Assembly (NCBI GenBank): GCA_032622095.1
Contig: CP136067.1
Location: 201,174,681-201,238,680, forward strand
From: Siphonodentalium dalli
Taxonomy: Eukaryota; Mollusca; Scaphopoda; Gadilida; Siphonodentaliidae
Direction: 5' to 3'
DNA: 64,000 nucleotides
Below are positions 30,600-44,095 of the stretch, piece after piece. Position numbers and translations under genes: made by a program. The notes beneath the pieces are model-generated. The model made no database searches. It saw only the letters and a list, made by a program, of their open reading frames with translations, and was not told the DNA's origin. Positions within the stretch are counted from its first letter, which is position 1. Every line of letters starts with the position of its first letter.

Positions 30600-33040
30600 T
30601 TATTGGCGACGAAGCAACCACAGATCCACGCGGAGAAGTGTATTATGATGTGAAAAATTTCGTAAAAAATGACTTGTGAATTTCCGACCATTTTCGTCAC
30701 ATTTGCCGACGCTGAAGATTGTACTTTCAGTGTTCGACGGTGTATAATGTTGCTAAATCTATGCAATTAATATTGTGATCGATGAATTCTACTGACAATA
30801 TGTTTATCTGTGTGAATTCACCATTTGTTCGGCCGTTTGCTTCAAAATCCAGCTCGGTGGTCTAAAAATAGACCACACGTAAAATAGTTTCCGGACATCA
30901 ATTCTTCACCACAGCTAGCTGGCCAATTTTTTGAAGACAGGTGAGAGAGGAGAGTGTAATCGACAACTTCGCTGCCCAGTGTCAACAGAATTACGGTCAG
31001 ATAAACTTATCTATTTTTCACACAAAATGTCAATCACAATGTAGTTCAATCTGCCAACTGATTTGAACATGCCACAACTCATCAATAATCGACATGAATA
31101 CAAGTCACAACCAACTAAATGATTAGTTCTGTTCCACCCATCAAACCAATTTAGATGTCATACCAGTGAAATACCAGTGTTGAAAATATAAATTTGGCAG
31201 TTCCCAACAAATTGGACAATTTTCAATCAGCTCAACCACGATTCAACTGAAATAAAATTCTTGACAAACTTTGAAAGCAGCCTGAAATTTCTTGTTCAAC
31301 TTGATGTCAGATATCTGAGTTTAATTTGGACATCAGCATTTCTCAATGTTGACTCAACATGATTTTCATGCTCTTGACTTTTAATAGATTAACGCGAGCC
31401 ACTCGTTTAATTTGAATATGGATAACCAAGCTGCCTGAAAATTACATGTTCATCCTTATACAGATATCAACATATCCAGAGTTAAAATTGGACAGTAATT
31501 TGATCAACTTCAAAAGCTCATATACTAAATTGAACAGCTTCCAGTATATATATTAATTAAACCAGCTCAACCAGTATTCAACTGAAAGGAAATTCTTGTA
31601 AGATCAGTATGAATCTACTTGTTCTGTCTGATGTCAAATATTAGAGTTTGTATGGACAGTCCACATGTATAAGACATAGCTCAACATGCGTTCCACATCT
31701 TTTGACATTTGAGTCAGATCTTTTGATAAATTAAGGCGAGTTTTTCTCGTTTAATTCAAATTTGGGTAATTGTAGTTTCGTATTTATTTATATATTTTCA
31801 TGTCATTGTGATTAGTTTCTCTTTATGAGTATATGTACTTTTGAGACACTGATTTATTATATTTCTAATGTCAATGTGATCAGTTTCTCTGCATAAGTTT
31901 ATTAACTTATGAGACCCTGATTTATATTTCAATAAATTATATACACATCTATGATATATGCATATTTTTTCATTAATATTTTGTATGTGGTTATTTTTGA
32001 TGAATTAATTATTTGTGTGTAGCCTATCAGATAAAGTTATATTTTTGTAGTATTTTGAGTAGGCATTTTCCATATATTTCTGAATTGGTTCATGGTTCCC
32101 ATATATACAACTTCTTCTGTTAAGTTCTATATTTCCTTAACTCGCTGACTGAATACATATTTCATTGTGTTAACAGAATATATATTTATTGTTCATTCAA
32201 TGATCAACTTCCAATTTAGAAATTGATGCGGGCGTAACCGTTCAATACCTTAATTTCTTGCATAAGCCAGCCTATATCTTGTAGTTAAATTGATACACAT
32301 TGATTCACTTTATCTACCAGTAGTTTTGCAATCAGCTTGCCAATATAAGTTATGTTTACTTTCAGAGCTGATTAACCTAAATGTAATTGGGTTTTGTTTC
32401 ACATATTTTTGTCACTGGGATCAGGTTCTCAAAACAAGTTATTCGTACTTGGGAGACACTGATGATATGTATTAATTTTTGTGAATTTCTGATACACATT
32501 TGCACAGTATTAAATTAATTGCTTGGTATTAAATAGTATAAGTTATGTATTCTCTGTGCAGTAATTGTCATGTTTAGTGTGTCAGAATAGGTATATTTAT
32601 TTCCATTATTTTTTGTTCTCTTATGAATATTGCTTAAGTTTTCTGAGCCCTGTTGTGTATTTTCCTGATGCAGATTTGCTGGGAATGATTTTTTGGAACC
32701 TCGGTTTGTGTTCAATCATTCCTGTTGAAATTGCATTATATATTATTTATTCATAAGATAGCCGCTCAGATTGCTTGTTGGAATATTCAATTGTTTTTTT
32801 TCCTTTGTGTATTGATTTAAATTGACATAAATTAATTATAAGTACCTACAAAGTTTTCAGAAGTTTAGAGGGAAAATCACTTGTAGTATTGCACTAAAGC
32901 TAGTGCACTAATCAATTGATTCACCAATCATACTCTGAAACGCTTGAAATTGGGTATTTGCATACCGTGACGATGATTGATCGGATTGGAATAAATTATT
33001 TGATAAGCCTGGTACGCCTGATTTATTTAGGTGCGGTTCA
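30600..33040. repeat. Long AT-rich upstream region with diverged tandem repeats
   Basis: Two diverged units of about 330 bp (about 31,240-31,440 and 31,575-31,775) share TCAACTGAAA, AAATTCTTG, CTTGTTC...TGATGTCA, CTCAACATG and CGAG...CTCGTTTAATT. A shorter pair (31,805-31,930) shares GTGATxAGTTTCTCT and GAGAC(A/C)CTGATTTAT, echoed again near 32,410-32,465. No coding exon is supported. Confidence 0.6.
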
Positions 33041-33046
33041 ATTAAG

Positions 33047-36000
33047 ATGTCCAGTGCTAATCAAGGTCACAACCTACTCCTCGATTCCCATGATGAATTT
33101 TTAGAAATTGGGAAATTGAAACTAGAAAGGTTGGACGAAATAATCAACATCCTGTATGGACATGAGAGCAAACGGTTTCGAGAAGAGCAAAAAGAGTCAG
33201 ACAGTCTTGCGATCAAAAAGCTGAGGTTAATTGACGACTATGTGGCTAGGGGCTTGTGTGGAAGTAACGTAACATCCATATTTATCAAACTACAGCGGGA
33301 GAGGGGGAACGTTGAAGAGGAATGGAACAAATCCAACAAGAAGTTGGAAAGCTGTTACATTGATATTAGATACAATTTTATGCGTTACCAGGTGGTCAGG
33401 AACTTAAGTAACTATATCAGACTCGGGCTTCAATTCAGGAATAAGAAAGAACAAAAGTGGAGGGACATACATTCCAAAATACTGTTGTTTTACAAACAGA
33501 TTTCCAGTTTGGAAAATCATTACCCCTTAGTTGGGTATTGTGATAATTCCATCGAATCGCCCACATTGAAAACCACTTGCCATGAAACCCCGGTTAAAGG
33601 TATCCGCCTCTCATCCGAAAGTGATTCTCCACAGAAGATGGCAACCAAAACGGTCGCTATGGACACCCAATCGTGGACGATAACCACTGACTCGACACAT
33701 GGGCATGTGAGAGCGAGGGGAATTGATGTAGATAGGAAAGAGGTGGCTGACAACAGTAAAGCCTCACAAACTTCTTCGGCGCAGAGAGATCCTCCCCGTC
33801 TTGATTCCCGAGACCTTGAGGTTCCAGTATCGCCCTCAGAAGAAATGTCTCCCAAGTCTTCGATACAGAGAAATCATCCCCGTCTCGATTTCCGAGATTA
33901 TGATGTTCCAGTATCGCCCTCAGAAGAAATGTCGTCCAAGTCTTCAATGCAGATAGATCCTCCCCGTCTTGACTACCCAGATCTTGAGGTTAAAGAGTCA
34001 TTATCGTCTTTAGCTCAAATGGTAAGCGACGAAGAGTTACATTCTGATGAAGAAGCAGATGTGATTATCCCTGCGAATATCCTGGGTGTTCACATGGTGC
34101 GAGCCAGAGGTGAGAAAACGAAGAGGGCATCCAGAATGGCCGCACATGACCAACCATTATTGATGAGTTTTTTAGAGACCGACATGGTCCCTGCACATCA
34201 ACAATCATGTCAAGCGGCCAACACAACAACAGAAGACACTATGGCAGTGCAAGTGGCCTACAACCAGCCAGCATCCAAACAATCTGGCTTACTTGTCAAA
34301 AAGTTGCCACGATGCAAATTATCAGAAAAGATGGCACCCAAAACGGCAGTCCTGGACAATCAGCCGTCAACAATAGCCATCAAGTAGGCACAGGGATATA
34401 AGAGAGCAGATGCCAGCCCAGTTGAATTAGTTGGGAAAGAAGTAGCTGACCACAATACAGTCACACAGCTCCATGTCGACAGAGATTCCCGACAAACTTC
34501 TTCAATGCAGAAAGATCCTCCCCGTCTTGATTTCCGAGATTTTGAGGTTCGATTATCATCTTTAGAAGAATCGTTTCGCAAGATTTCTGTGGTGCAGAAA
34601 GATACCCCCGTCTCGATTTCCGAGATTTTGAGGTCCCAATAACACCATTGCCCGAAACGTTTACATCCAGATCCGAGTCTCTTGGTCCAACAACTTTGAT
34701 GTTTCCCAGCTCCGACTTGAAACCTGAAGCTCCACCAACCACGGGTCTTCATATTATGCCGATACCCGCTTTAGCATTAGAGGTAAATGATTCTGCTTCT
34801 GGGCCATTTACCAACAGTGAACAACCAGGGACACTGGAGCAGGAACTGACAACCTTGTCTGGCAAACTGCTGAATTTACAGTCGGAAATAGAAACCATGC
34901 AACTCCTGACACCAGATGAGTATGCATTCTATTCAAGAAATGCAGTTCAGCATAAACAACTATCGCCGAATGAGACATATATCAACCACGATGCCAACAC
35001 AGGCTACATACAAGACGAAAAGTCGCCGATCTGTGAATGGGACGATAGCGTTTCTCTGGATCGGAGCACAATAGATTATTCAGAGTCTGAAGAAGGTGCA
35101 GTTCTGCTTCAGCAGCAAGGATGGCCAGAGTAGACAGAGGCGATATGAGAGACGCCCATATCCCTCTTCTCACACATATTAACTCTTTGACATCCGAGGA
35201 GGTACAGTCTCAGGTTCTTATTGGCGATACCTCCATCCTTGAATCATCGGGCTTCTATGATGCTGATTCGGTAATCCTGGAATCATCCACGTGCATCTCA
35301 GACGCTGTTTCAACAGTTCTGGAGTCGCCCGCGAATGTCTTAGATGCTGCGTCAACAGTTCTAAGCCATGTTCACTTTGACTCTTGTGATGAAACTGCGG
35401 GTCAAATGAACAAGCCACCTTTCTTTGACGAGGAACTGCCAGAACAACACCCAATGTACCTGAAGCCTCCTGACATCGTGAACGATGGGTTGTCACCAAT
35501 AATACAGGCATATGACCAATCGAACCAGCAATTGGATAATGACCTATTGGCAATGGAGGGCAGTTCGGGAAGCGGGTCTGCCTGTGTCTCCAGACCGGGT
35601 TCGGGTTTTATACCCATGGCAGACCAAACATACAGGGAGAACACGAGCCAGAATCCAATGAAGCATACCTGGCTCCGAAATAAATCAGGTTCTCCAGATC
35701 AATGGTCTTGGGATCCTGGTGGCAAGTGAGTCCGAATCAGACGTGGATCGCAATTACTAACTACAACGAAGAGATCCACAGCCATGGTCAGAGTATCATC
35801 AGACCCCATGGCAGACTATTAAGACCATTACTTGTCGCCAGAATGATGCGGGTTCCAGTATGGAAATGTACCTCCATGACTCACTGAATATAATCATATG
35901 CTTGTTCGCAACGTTTAAATGATGTTCACAGTTAATGCAGCAATGAGTGAATCCAACATTGGGGTTGCGTTGTCGGTAATGAATATCGGGTTCACCGACG

Positions 36001-36758
36001 TTGAACCACCATTTGTATGTTGTACTGAGAATGCCGGGCCCCGGTTTCGCTTTCACTCTGCATTGATGTACATATTCCACGAAGCATAACACGCAGAACC
36101 CAGTCAATGGTTATCGGTCGAGTGGACCAAGAAGTGAATGTCAGCAGCTATTCACCATGGCCACCTCTACAATGTATATGCCTCTACAGAAGGAACTTAC
36201 GCTAACTACAACAGGCGTTCCGGATCAAAAACTTAACTGGTCACCCAATGGAGCCAAGACATTGGGCGGTGTAAACAAGCTGGCCAGACAATCATTTGAC
36301 CGATACAATGGCGAAGACATTACCAGATATGACAAAAATGGTAGTTGGATGATACGAGATGCTGAGAAATTCCACTCTGCCAGCCATCCATATGATGGTG
36401 CCTTCCTCGACCAAGTTACAAGTGTTCGTCAGTCATCCGATGTTCAGGATCCAATGCGTCGACTACAAGACTCTGCAACCGAGCCCACGGAGGCCTATGA
36501 CGTAACATAAGTCTTGTTGGAACGTGGACTGACTAATGACGATGGATGGACGAATTCTTCAACCCCCTCCAACAGGGCTTTCTTTTCAAAGCTTGGGGGA
36601 ATGTAGCGGTTTTAGGTCCCGAAGAGTACCGGTTATCCGGTCCGAGTGCACCCGATGATGTGACGTCACTACCAGCTACCAAGAATGGAAGAACAGAACT
36701 GACCGCGAACGAGACAACACCTATTTCGGCTAACATCTTGAATAACCATGAATTGTGA
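33047..36758 (+). pseudogene. Intronless coding region of unknown function with several frame breaks
   Basis: A 446-codon frame opens at 33,047 (MSSANQGHNLLLDSHDEF). Its first 150 or so residues are charged and helical. It then carries repeats of the form QRDPPRLDSRDLEVPVSPSEE at about residues 245-310. TAG at 34,385-34,387 interrupts, but the same frame continues with the same repeat (QKDPPRLDFRDFEV). A shift within the C-run near 34,607 moves the repeat into the frame that includes 34,648-35,133. Another shift near 35,121-35,133 leads to 35,121-35,729, which holds ILESSxxxxDAxSxVLESP repeats. Further frames at 36,157-36,510 and 36,546-36,758 end in NNHEL and a stop, with AATAAA at 36,772. 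I recognise no domain. It may be a decayed gene, a retrocopy, or a real gene with assembly indels. The duplicated 3' end at 30.4 kb shows that the sequence is multicopy. Confidence 0.65.
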
Positions 36759-36771
36759 CATTAATGTATAG

Positions 36772-36777
36772 AATAAA
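36772..36777 (+). terminator. Polyadenylation signal
   Basis: AATAAA lies 14 bases after the last stop of the 33.0-36.8 kb coding region. It is conserved in the 30.4 kb duplicate. Confidence 0.6.
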
Positions 36778-36799
36778 CTATGTCTAAATAAGAATGTAT

Positions 36800-37390
36800 A
36801 GTCCTGTTTTGGTTTCAACACTATTATACATCAAAATTCAAATACTTACTGGTATTTTTAAAATTTGTTGGGATTGTGCTATTCAAATTTATTATACATA
36901 TTTTTTACCTATACTTTTTACCTATAAATTGAATTATTGTTTGGAAGTTGGCGGGACAAACGCCATGCTATAGAAGTGAATCTGTCTTGTGAATACATAA
37001 CCGCACTTTGCCATCACTGAGCCACATTGTCATTATATTATCTATTGACTGGTGATTCTTTGCTTGACTGTGTGATGTAGCTACGCCATTTGAGGCCCTC
37101 TTCATTGAAACTTATATTTGCACGGGACCACTGGATCACGTGGTAGCCTCGTTTGTGAGATTACAACCTCCCCATACATCATAGATATATATATATATCT
37201 TTATTTGCACAATAACATACAATATGTTAACAAAATATTAAACAAAAGTATACTATTGCACAGGAGTAGCATGACCTAGCTGGCCGTCTGCCGTCTATTT
37301 TGGCCTTTTCAGCGTAAATGATGGAACTGTATAAGCACCTCCAGAAAGTAAATAAGTCCCCCTCATAAACAGCTAAACAAATTAAGTGGC
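36800..37390. other. Intergenic stretch, no recognised feature
   Basis: A short ATATATATATAT run near 37,186-37,198 only. Confidence 0.4.
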
Positions 37391-37392
37391 CA

Positions 37393-37828
37393 GATTCGTC
37401 ATCTCCGGTTTAAACCTGGTCTACGTAAACCTCTAGGTTTAAACCGCCGTGAGTCAGCAAAATCCGTGCTTTAAACCCGCGAACGCAGGTTTAAGTGACG
37501 CATTCGTCATCTTTGGTTTAAACCTGGTCCAGCCAGACCGTTGGTTTAGCAGTAGTGTCTCCGTATCGTCGAGATAATTAATCGTACTTTCCTAATGCGG
37601 ACCGCCTCGTTTTATTGATTGCAAAAATCAATAATTACGACAGCGACCATATTTTGATTGGAAGTTTATAAGCGACAAGCACTCACACCTATACAGCGTG
37701 CGGGGATAAGTTTTTGTCAATTTCGATAATTTGTCTGCGTTTTATAAGCTTAACCCAGCAACTAAATCATCTAATTCGACGGTCCAGCTAAACCAGCTTT
37801 ACCGAGGCTAAACTTGAGATGACGAATC
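37393..37828. mobile_element. Candidate MITE with GATTCGTCATCT termini
   Basis: The left end GATTCGTCATCTCCGGTTTA is mirrored by AGATGACGAATC at 37,817-37,828. Internal GGTTTAAACC boxes recur, and CATTCGTCATCTTTGGTTTA repeats the left end internally. A truncated relative in the opposite orientation lies at 44,870-44,950. Confidence 0.6.
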
Positions 37829-37834
37829 CGTCTT

Positions 37835-39750
37835 TTCTTCATCGCGGTTTAGAATTGTCAAACAATCAATTAAAGGATGGAGCTGTAAATTATCTCGAGT
37901 GAGGGCGTGTCTACGTGGCGACTGCCGACTGGTGTTATCATGTCACAGTTGATTCATTCGCACGTGAGCGTTGCTCAGATGTGGACAAGTTCCTTCAATA
38001 TAATGTTTACAACTATATTGTGGCAATCACAAATACAGGTGTTTTCTACGAATTCATTTGAATGGTTGAACGTTTTAATTATGACACCAAACGGTGCTAC
38101 TACATGACCATATATGCATTACACAAAGTTCAACCCGTGTACCTGATATCACCAACCCGGAAGATATCACGAAACCGGACCATGCGGTTTTTTATAAATG
38201 AACATATCCTCCCTCAGATGAATGTATTTATCGCCCGGTTGATGTTGCTATCCACTATTTAAAACATAAATTCGTAAAGCGTAATGTTCCCTCATTATGA
38301 TAGCTTGCTGTCGCCCCGCTACATTTAATGGACATTCCGGCTCATATCCGTTTTTATCATAAATCCTAGACACCTTTTGACGTTAGATAGTTCGTTTGAG
38401 GTATCATTAGCCACCGCTAACGGTGGGAAATGCGTGTATCAATATACAAATATATGTTCGAGTAACCATAAGTTGTTCCACCCTACAGTGCGATTCGCAA
38501 AGAAAAAAAATCACTAACCGCGATCAAGTGTAGGTACCCACCATAATTATTGGGGGTCAAAGCCGCGGATCGACACTGCAATAAGATGTCGCCAACCCGG
38601 AGTTGGGATGTCAACGATGCGGATTCTATATTTCGCATTTTGTTTTTGTCGGTGAATTAGTATTGATAATCACTCAATGTCAGTCACGCATTCTAATGAA
38701 TCGATTTTCAACTATTATAATAATTATGTAATATATATTAAGTCATACTTCATTATAAAAGCTATAAATTTTGTCAGTTATTCACTTATGAATAGTTGAC
38801 GGCGGTGTGGTCCATATAGGATGCAGACCGCCTAACATTTCCTTAAGTCATTGGTGAAGCTGGTTCCGCCAGTTCGGATTCGCGTGCACGAAAGAAAATC
38901 CGTAGAATGGCACGTACTGTAGGACTTGAGCTGAGCTAGTAAAATATCCCCATTATATGGAATATACCATTATCTTTCGGACAGGTCTGCACATGGCAGA
39001 TGTTTCTTTGTCGTTGTGTGTGTTGGTGGGCGGGGGTGGGGTGTGTGCACATGGGTGGGCGTATTCGTATATTTGTTTGTGTTTTAATTTCATGCTAACA
39101 CATGCCTTGTATATAATAGGATATTTTCAATAATATAGGCCCGGAACTGTACATGTACATGGTAGGGGACAATTAAACAGTGTAAATCTTTGATGGATAG
39201 GGACGTGGCTATATAGGGTCTCAGTCGGTGTGTCCACCTAAGGTTTTCTTAATGCGCATGCACCCCCGGATCGAGTAGTTCCATTTGCACCCTATGTTAT
39301 AGTCCAGTCAAAATACGACATATATCGGTTGAAAATGTTTACAGAATTTATGTTATTCTTAATGTATGCAGGGGCTTCTTCCTGACAACATATAAAACAT
39401 TCACTGCGAGATCGCATTTCTTTAAGGGTAGTTAGATTGAAATGGACCCAACGAGAAGTGCATTTAAATACATGTAGTGGGGACGTGTTATATACCAAAC
39501 GAAATGGCGTGCATTTCTCTATACAACGGGGGTGTATGTGGTAGTGAATATCTGATCAAGGTCAACCAGGTCAAAAGGTCACAGAGTACAAACTTAAAAG
39601 CCGGATTCTGTTTTCCGGATGCTAAATAGAACAAGTGACCTTTCAGACTCCAGAAAAAATGGCGTCTTTCATGGCGGCCGTTTTGAATGATATGCACCAG
39701 ACTATAGTATAGTATAGAATGTACTATACAATCCATGACAAATAGTATGC
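37835..39750. other. Intergenic stretch, no recognised feature
   Basis: A piece at about 38,128-38,190 (TGTACCTGATATCACCAACC, CGGAAGATATCACGAAACCG) has an inverted relative at about 43,735-43,810. Otherwise nothing nameable. Confidence 0.45.
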
Positions 39751-39754
39751 TCAA

Positions 39755-39993
39755 AAATTCATATACAGCTGTTTACAGTGAATTCCCCCCGCAAGTCGGG
39801 GGGGGGTCGGAAACAAATTTGCAGGCTCATTTTTGACTTTCGACCCCTGTTGTGACCCACCCACCCGCGCGTCCAAATTTTTTTCCGTTTTCGGCTGTTT
39901 TTTCCGACAATTTTTGGACACCCACCCCCTTTTAACACTAAAACAGAGATTTGCGGGGGAAAATTCACTGTAAACAGCTGTATATGAATTTCA
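39755..39993. mobile_element. MITE with AAATTCATATACAGCTG termini
   Basis: About 239 bp with 32-bp terminal inverted repeats: AAATTCATATACAGCTGTTT at the left and AAACAGCTGTATATGAATTT at the right. The interior has G/C runs and CCGTTTTCGGC. Relatives occur at about 40,195-40,345 (inverted), 51,720-51,945 and 52,190-52,275. Each adjoins or is near a copy of the CATGGCTGCCAGC repeat, so the two sequences may move or duplicate together. Confidence 0.75.
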
Positions 39994-40004
39994 GTGCGGA
40001 CTAT

Positions 40005-40180
40005 TAGTCATGGATGTTAACATTGACATGTAAATAGGAACGAGTCATTTTGGGGTCATTCGGTCAAAAAAGACATGGCTGCCAGCAGCCATCTTGGATT
40101 TCAAAATTCAATCCATTAGCATGGGCTACATGCTATACTGTTTGTCTGATCATCATGAAAATTGTCATTTATGTTAATGT
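40005..40180. repeat. Copy of the CATGGCTGCCAGCAGCCAT repeat family
   Basis: GTCATGGATGTTAACATTGA, GGAACGAGTCATTTTGGGG, ACATGGCTGCCAGCAGCCAT and TCCATTAGCATGGGCTACA are shared with 1.25 and 20.4 kb. Confidence 0.8.
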
Positions 40181-40194
40181 TGACATATATATGT

Positions 40195-40345
40195 GTTTTA
40201 AGTTAAAATGGGGTGGGTGTCCAAAAATGGTCGGAAAAAACTGCCGAAAACGGAAAAAAAATTTGGACGATGGGGATGGTGGGTCCCAACAAGGATCGAA
40301 ATTAATAAATCAACATACGTGCCTGAACATTTTTTCCGACACCCC
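40195..40345. repeat. Inverted, truncated relative of the 39.8 kb MITE
   Basis: GGGGTGGGTGTCCAAAAATG, GGTCGGAAAAAACTGCCGAA and AACGGAAAAAAAATTTGGAC are the reverse complement of the 39,840-39,920 interior. Confidence 0.7.
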
Positions 40346-40468
40346 CCGGACGCATAATTATTTATCTTTTGTTGCGAAGTTTTGTGTCATATTTACCATT
40401 GCTTTGTTCACTTAATTGATCCAACACTCTAATATCTACATTGGTCTCCTTGTTGAACGGTTTGATCG

Positions 40469-41112
40469 AGGTTGGGCGAGATATCACCCCAGTAAAAAAT
40501 AAAAAACACTAACCCTGTCTCTCAGGACAAAATTTAATGCTTGGCAAGTAACATGAAGTGGCTTTATTATATATCGCAGGATAACCTCCTTAATACATGG
40601 TATTAACTGTGTCCACAACATGACCGTCTTATATTACCATAGTCGTATTGTATTGTTTCGCCATGTGGGGTCTTAATACAAACCCGATTCGGATACGACT
40701 AAACTGTTATCCGAAACGACAGCATGCATGTTCGTGTGAACATGGACTTATGTATACGTCATTTTCATTCGCCTTTTTGAATGAGCAAATTTGACTGCTG
40801 AGATGACTGTTCAATTAATTTAATTAATCCACCCATAATATATGTGTATACATGATTCGAAAATGGTACGGTCTCATATTCAGATGAGATAAGTAGTCTA
40901 ACTCATCAGATACATACGAAACACGCGAAAACTCACCAGAACTCTATAAGTACTATGGATATTTACTGCACAGAAGATCCGGTGTCACTGACATCTTGAC
41001 CCGCCCCTTGACATCTATCGGATCGAAAGTGGTCCCACCATATTGAGAATGACATATGCTTTTTTTAAATATGTTCAATCCTATGCTTCTTTGACACAAT
41101 CAATTATTTACC
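40469..41112. repeat. Segmental direct duplication, copy 1
   Basis: It shares GAGGTTGGGCGAGA, CAAATTTGACTGCTG, ACATGATTCGAAAATGGTA, TATTTACTGCACAGAAGAT and GTGGTCCCACCATATTGAGA, in order, with 42,969-43,526. No gene is evident. Confidence 0.8.
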
Positions 41113-41114
41113 AT

Positions 41115-42960
41115 CCACTGCAGCAACTCGTGGGTAGATTTGTATGTCAATAGCATGATTTTGCGATGTGTGTGATTTAGAATGGGGATAAACATGTTGT
41201 CTGTCTTATTTGGGACGTTTTTCGGTAGGTTTTCCGATGCAAAATATCCGTTTTACCGGATACACGCGGCGCCGGTATTTAAAACTGTATTTTCCATCTC
41301 AAAACTCCACCGATAATCGTCCCAAATCACACCAGAAAAACATGTTTATCCTCTACATATCTGACGCTCTTTGTATTACCATATCAGGAATAGACTAACT
41401 TGAACGCTCCTTAGTATTCTTTGCTCTGAGAACAATCAGTACCCAACTTATCTATGACTTGACCAACATCTATACATCGATATTAGTGCGGACCCCTATT
41501 GAGATAATGGCTCCCGGAGCATCAGTAATGATCTCCAGTCTGACTTTGCTCAACTATAGTTTTCGTGTTCAATCCTGAAAAACTAATGAGAACATTTACC
41601 GAACATTGTGACTTTTCGATGCTGAACATTTGAGAAATGTTCTCAGAGTGTTTAGATGCCGATGCACATTACATGGCCATGGCTCGTTCATACTTCCATA
41701 TATTTGGAAGAAGGTAAAGATGTGTCGCTAAATACACGAATTGCTGATCGAAAAAACAACATTTGTATACCCTGAAAAATCTTTCCAAAGTAATATCATT
41801 TTGCCAGCTGCTTCCAATCGTTGACATATAAAATAAACGCTCTTTATTTGCCAAATCAGGAATAGATCCCCCAATCACACAGCCGCAAAATTATTATATT
41901 GTTATGACATTAATTGTTATTAATTTTGGAGAACCCTCTTTATTCTTCTATTCTGCTCTGAAGAAAAATCGGCTCAAACTAATCGGTGACTTGAGTATGT
42001 CTTTCTGTGAGTCCGTCTGTCCAAGTTTCCTTCGACGTGAACCAGCTAGTGTAATATGTTGGGATAATGCTGGTTTTACGTCGAAGTCTCGAAATCAGAC
42101 TTTACGCCCATATCCAGTCACTTTAGTCGATTTTTAATATTGGTGATTAAATACACAAAATGCTGACAATCTTAGTATAATCTGAAATGTCTTGCAAAAA
42201 GTGGTCGCAAATTTGAAGTTCTTTTCAATGTTTGATATATAACATACGCACTCTTTATTTTTTCATATCGTCTGAAGAAAATCGGAACAGAACTCGGTAT
42301 GACTTTCTGAAACACATGAAGTCCGTATACAATTAAATGACCAATATCTGGTGAAGTTGAACATCGATTCCATGGTATTAGTGCGGACCCCTATTGAGAT
42401 AATGATTCCATGAGCACCGTTAAAGATGTCCTACCTTACTTGACTCTGCTATATAGTTTTCGTTTGTCGATGTTGAAAGCTAATGATTACATTTTAATGA
42501 GATATTTACGACGCAAATTATCGACATTTGTGACTCTTCGATGCTGAAAATAATGGGAAATGTCCGTGATATGTTTAGAGCGTGTACGCCCTCCGTTACA
42601 AACTATCTACACACATTAAACGGGAATGGCTCACATGAACCTCCAAATGTATCGACGAGCAATAGACAGAGAGCCCAGAGAGTTTCAATTGCACTATCGC
42701 ATACGAAATGTTTGATGCCTTCGATTTGGTGTCACGTTTGGACCACCGCAGGAACCCCATTCCTGAATTGTAACAATCCTGGCCTGATATGCACCATACT
42801 ATAGTATATACATGTAGTACAGAATGTTTCATATAGGCGGTCATGCTTTCCACGCGATTCGCAAGAGTTATACACTAGATATAGAATTGAGTCAAAAACA
42901 AGACTAAGAGAACATTGACTTCGGGTGTAGCCCGAAAAATGCATGGATATATAGATTTGT
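41115..42960. repeat. Stretch with an internal diverged duplication, no gene
   Basis: ATTAGTGCGGACCCCTATTG with AGATAATGG/TTCC recurs at about 41,484 and 42,379, with related flanks (ATGCTGAA...GAAATGT at 41,620 and 42,541). The region between the two 0.6 kb duplicates therefore also arose by duplication. No frame here has a recognisable domain. Confidence 0.6.
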
Positions 42961-42968
42961 CTCCCTGA

Positions 42969-43526
42969 TGAGGTTGGGCGAGACACCCCAGTTAAAAAAA
43001 CAGAAACACTGTCTCTGGTGACAAAATGCATGGCAAGTAAGATGAAGTAGCTTGAATCTATATGGGCTTTTTCGCCATATTGGGCCTCAATACGCACCTG
43101 ATTATGATACGACTAAACTGATATCCGAACCGAAATTATGCATGTTCTTTTGATCAGGGCCTTATATGTACGTAATCTTTCATTCGACTATTTGTTTGAG
43201 CAAATTTGACTGCTGCGATAGATGTTCATTTAATTTAATTAATCGATCCATAATAGATGTGTATACATGATTCGAAAATGGTATTCATATTTAGATGAGA
43301 TACGTCCAACTCATTAGTCTCCGATACACACGAAAACACGCGAAAACTCACCAAAACTCTATCAGTACTATTGATATTTACTGCACAGAAGATTCTGTGG
43401 TATCGTCATCTTGATTCGTGACTTTGACATCTATCTGGATCGATAGTGGTCCCACCATATTGAGAATGACACGTGCTTTTAAAAATATGTTCAATTCTAT
43501 GCCTCTTTGACAACGTCAATTATATA
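42969..43526. repeat. Segmental direct duplication, copy 2
   Basis: Diverged partner of 40,469-41,112, 2.5 kb downstream in the same orientation. Confidence 0.8.
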
Positions 43527-43529
43527 CGG

Positions 43530-44095
43530 ACATATTGGCGGCAGTGTGGAAGGCCGCTAATTATGTTAGTGAATAGATTTTCTTGAAAATTTGAGAGAGC
43601 AAAACAGAAAAGACTATTGAAATAATTCGCTAAAAATTGGTAAATGGTTAGATCTGGGAAAACTGACTGACATCGGGTGGGTAAATATTCCTTCTTCGTA
43701 TGTTGTACATTGAGAAACACAATATTCGCAAATTATATGCGTGAAAATTCTTTCCCATTCGGTCCGGTTTGGTGATACCTTCCGGGTCGGTGATACCAGG
43801 TACACGGGGTGTAATTTGCAATCCTAAAATTATATTTCATTATGGGTCAAATTTGATAACTCATTTTGGTGTAGATCATACCGAAAAGCTCTACTGAATG
43901 TGGTTACGCCCATACATTCACATAATATTCCACTTCTTCATTTAAAGCCTGGGAAGTTTTTTTATTTTATGCATGACGAGAAATTTATAAAAGCAACGCA
44001 TGTAATATATTTCTTTATTAAAACCTGTCAACAGTTCAGATGCCACTTTTGGTGTATACTCATGAGCAAATTGCCTTCACTTGACTGACCTCTTG
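43530..44095. other. Intergenic stretch, no recognised feature
   Basis: Nothing nameable apart from the inverted relative of 38.13 kb noted above. Confidence 0.4.
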
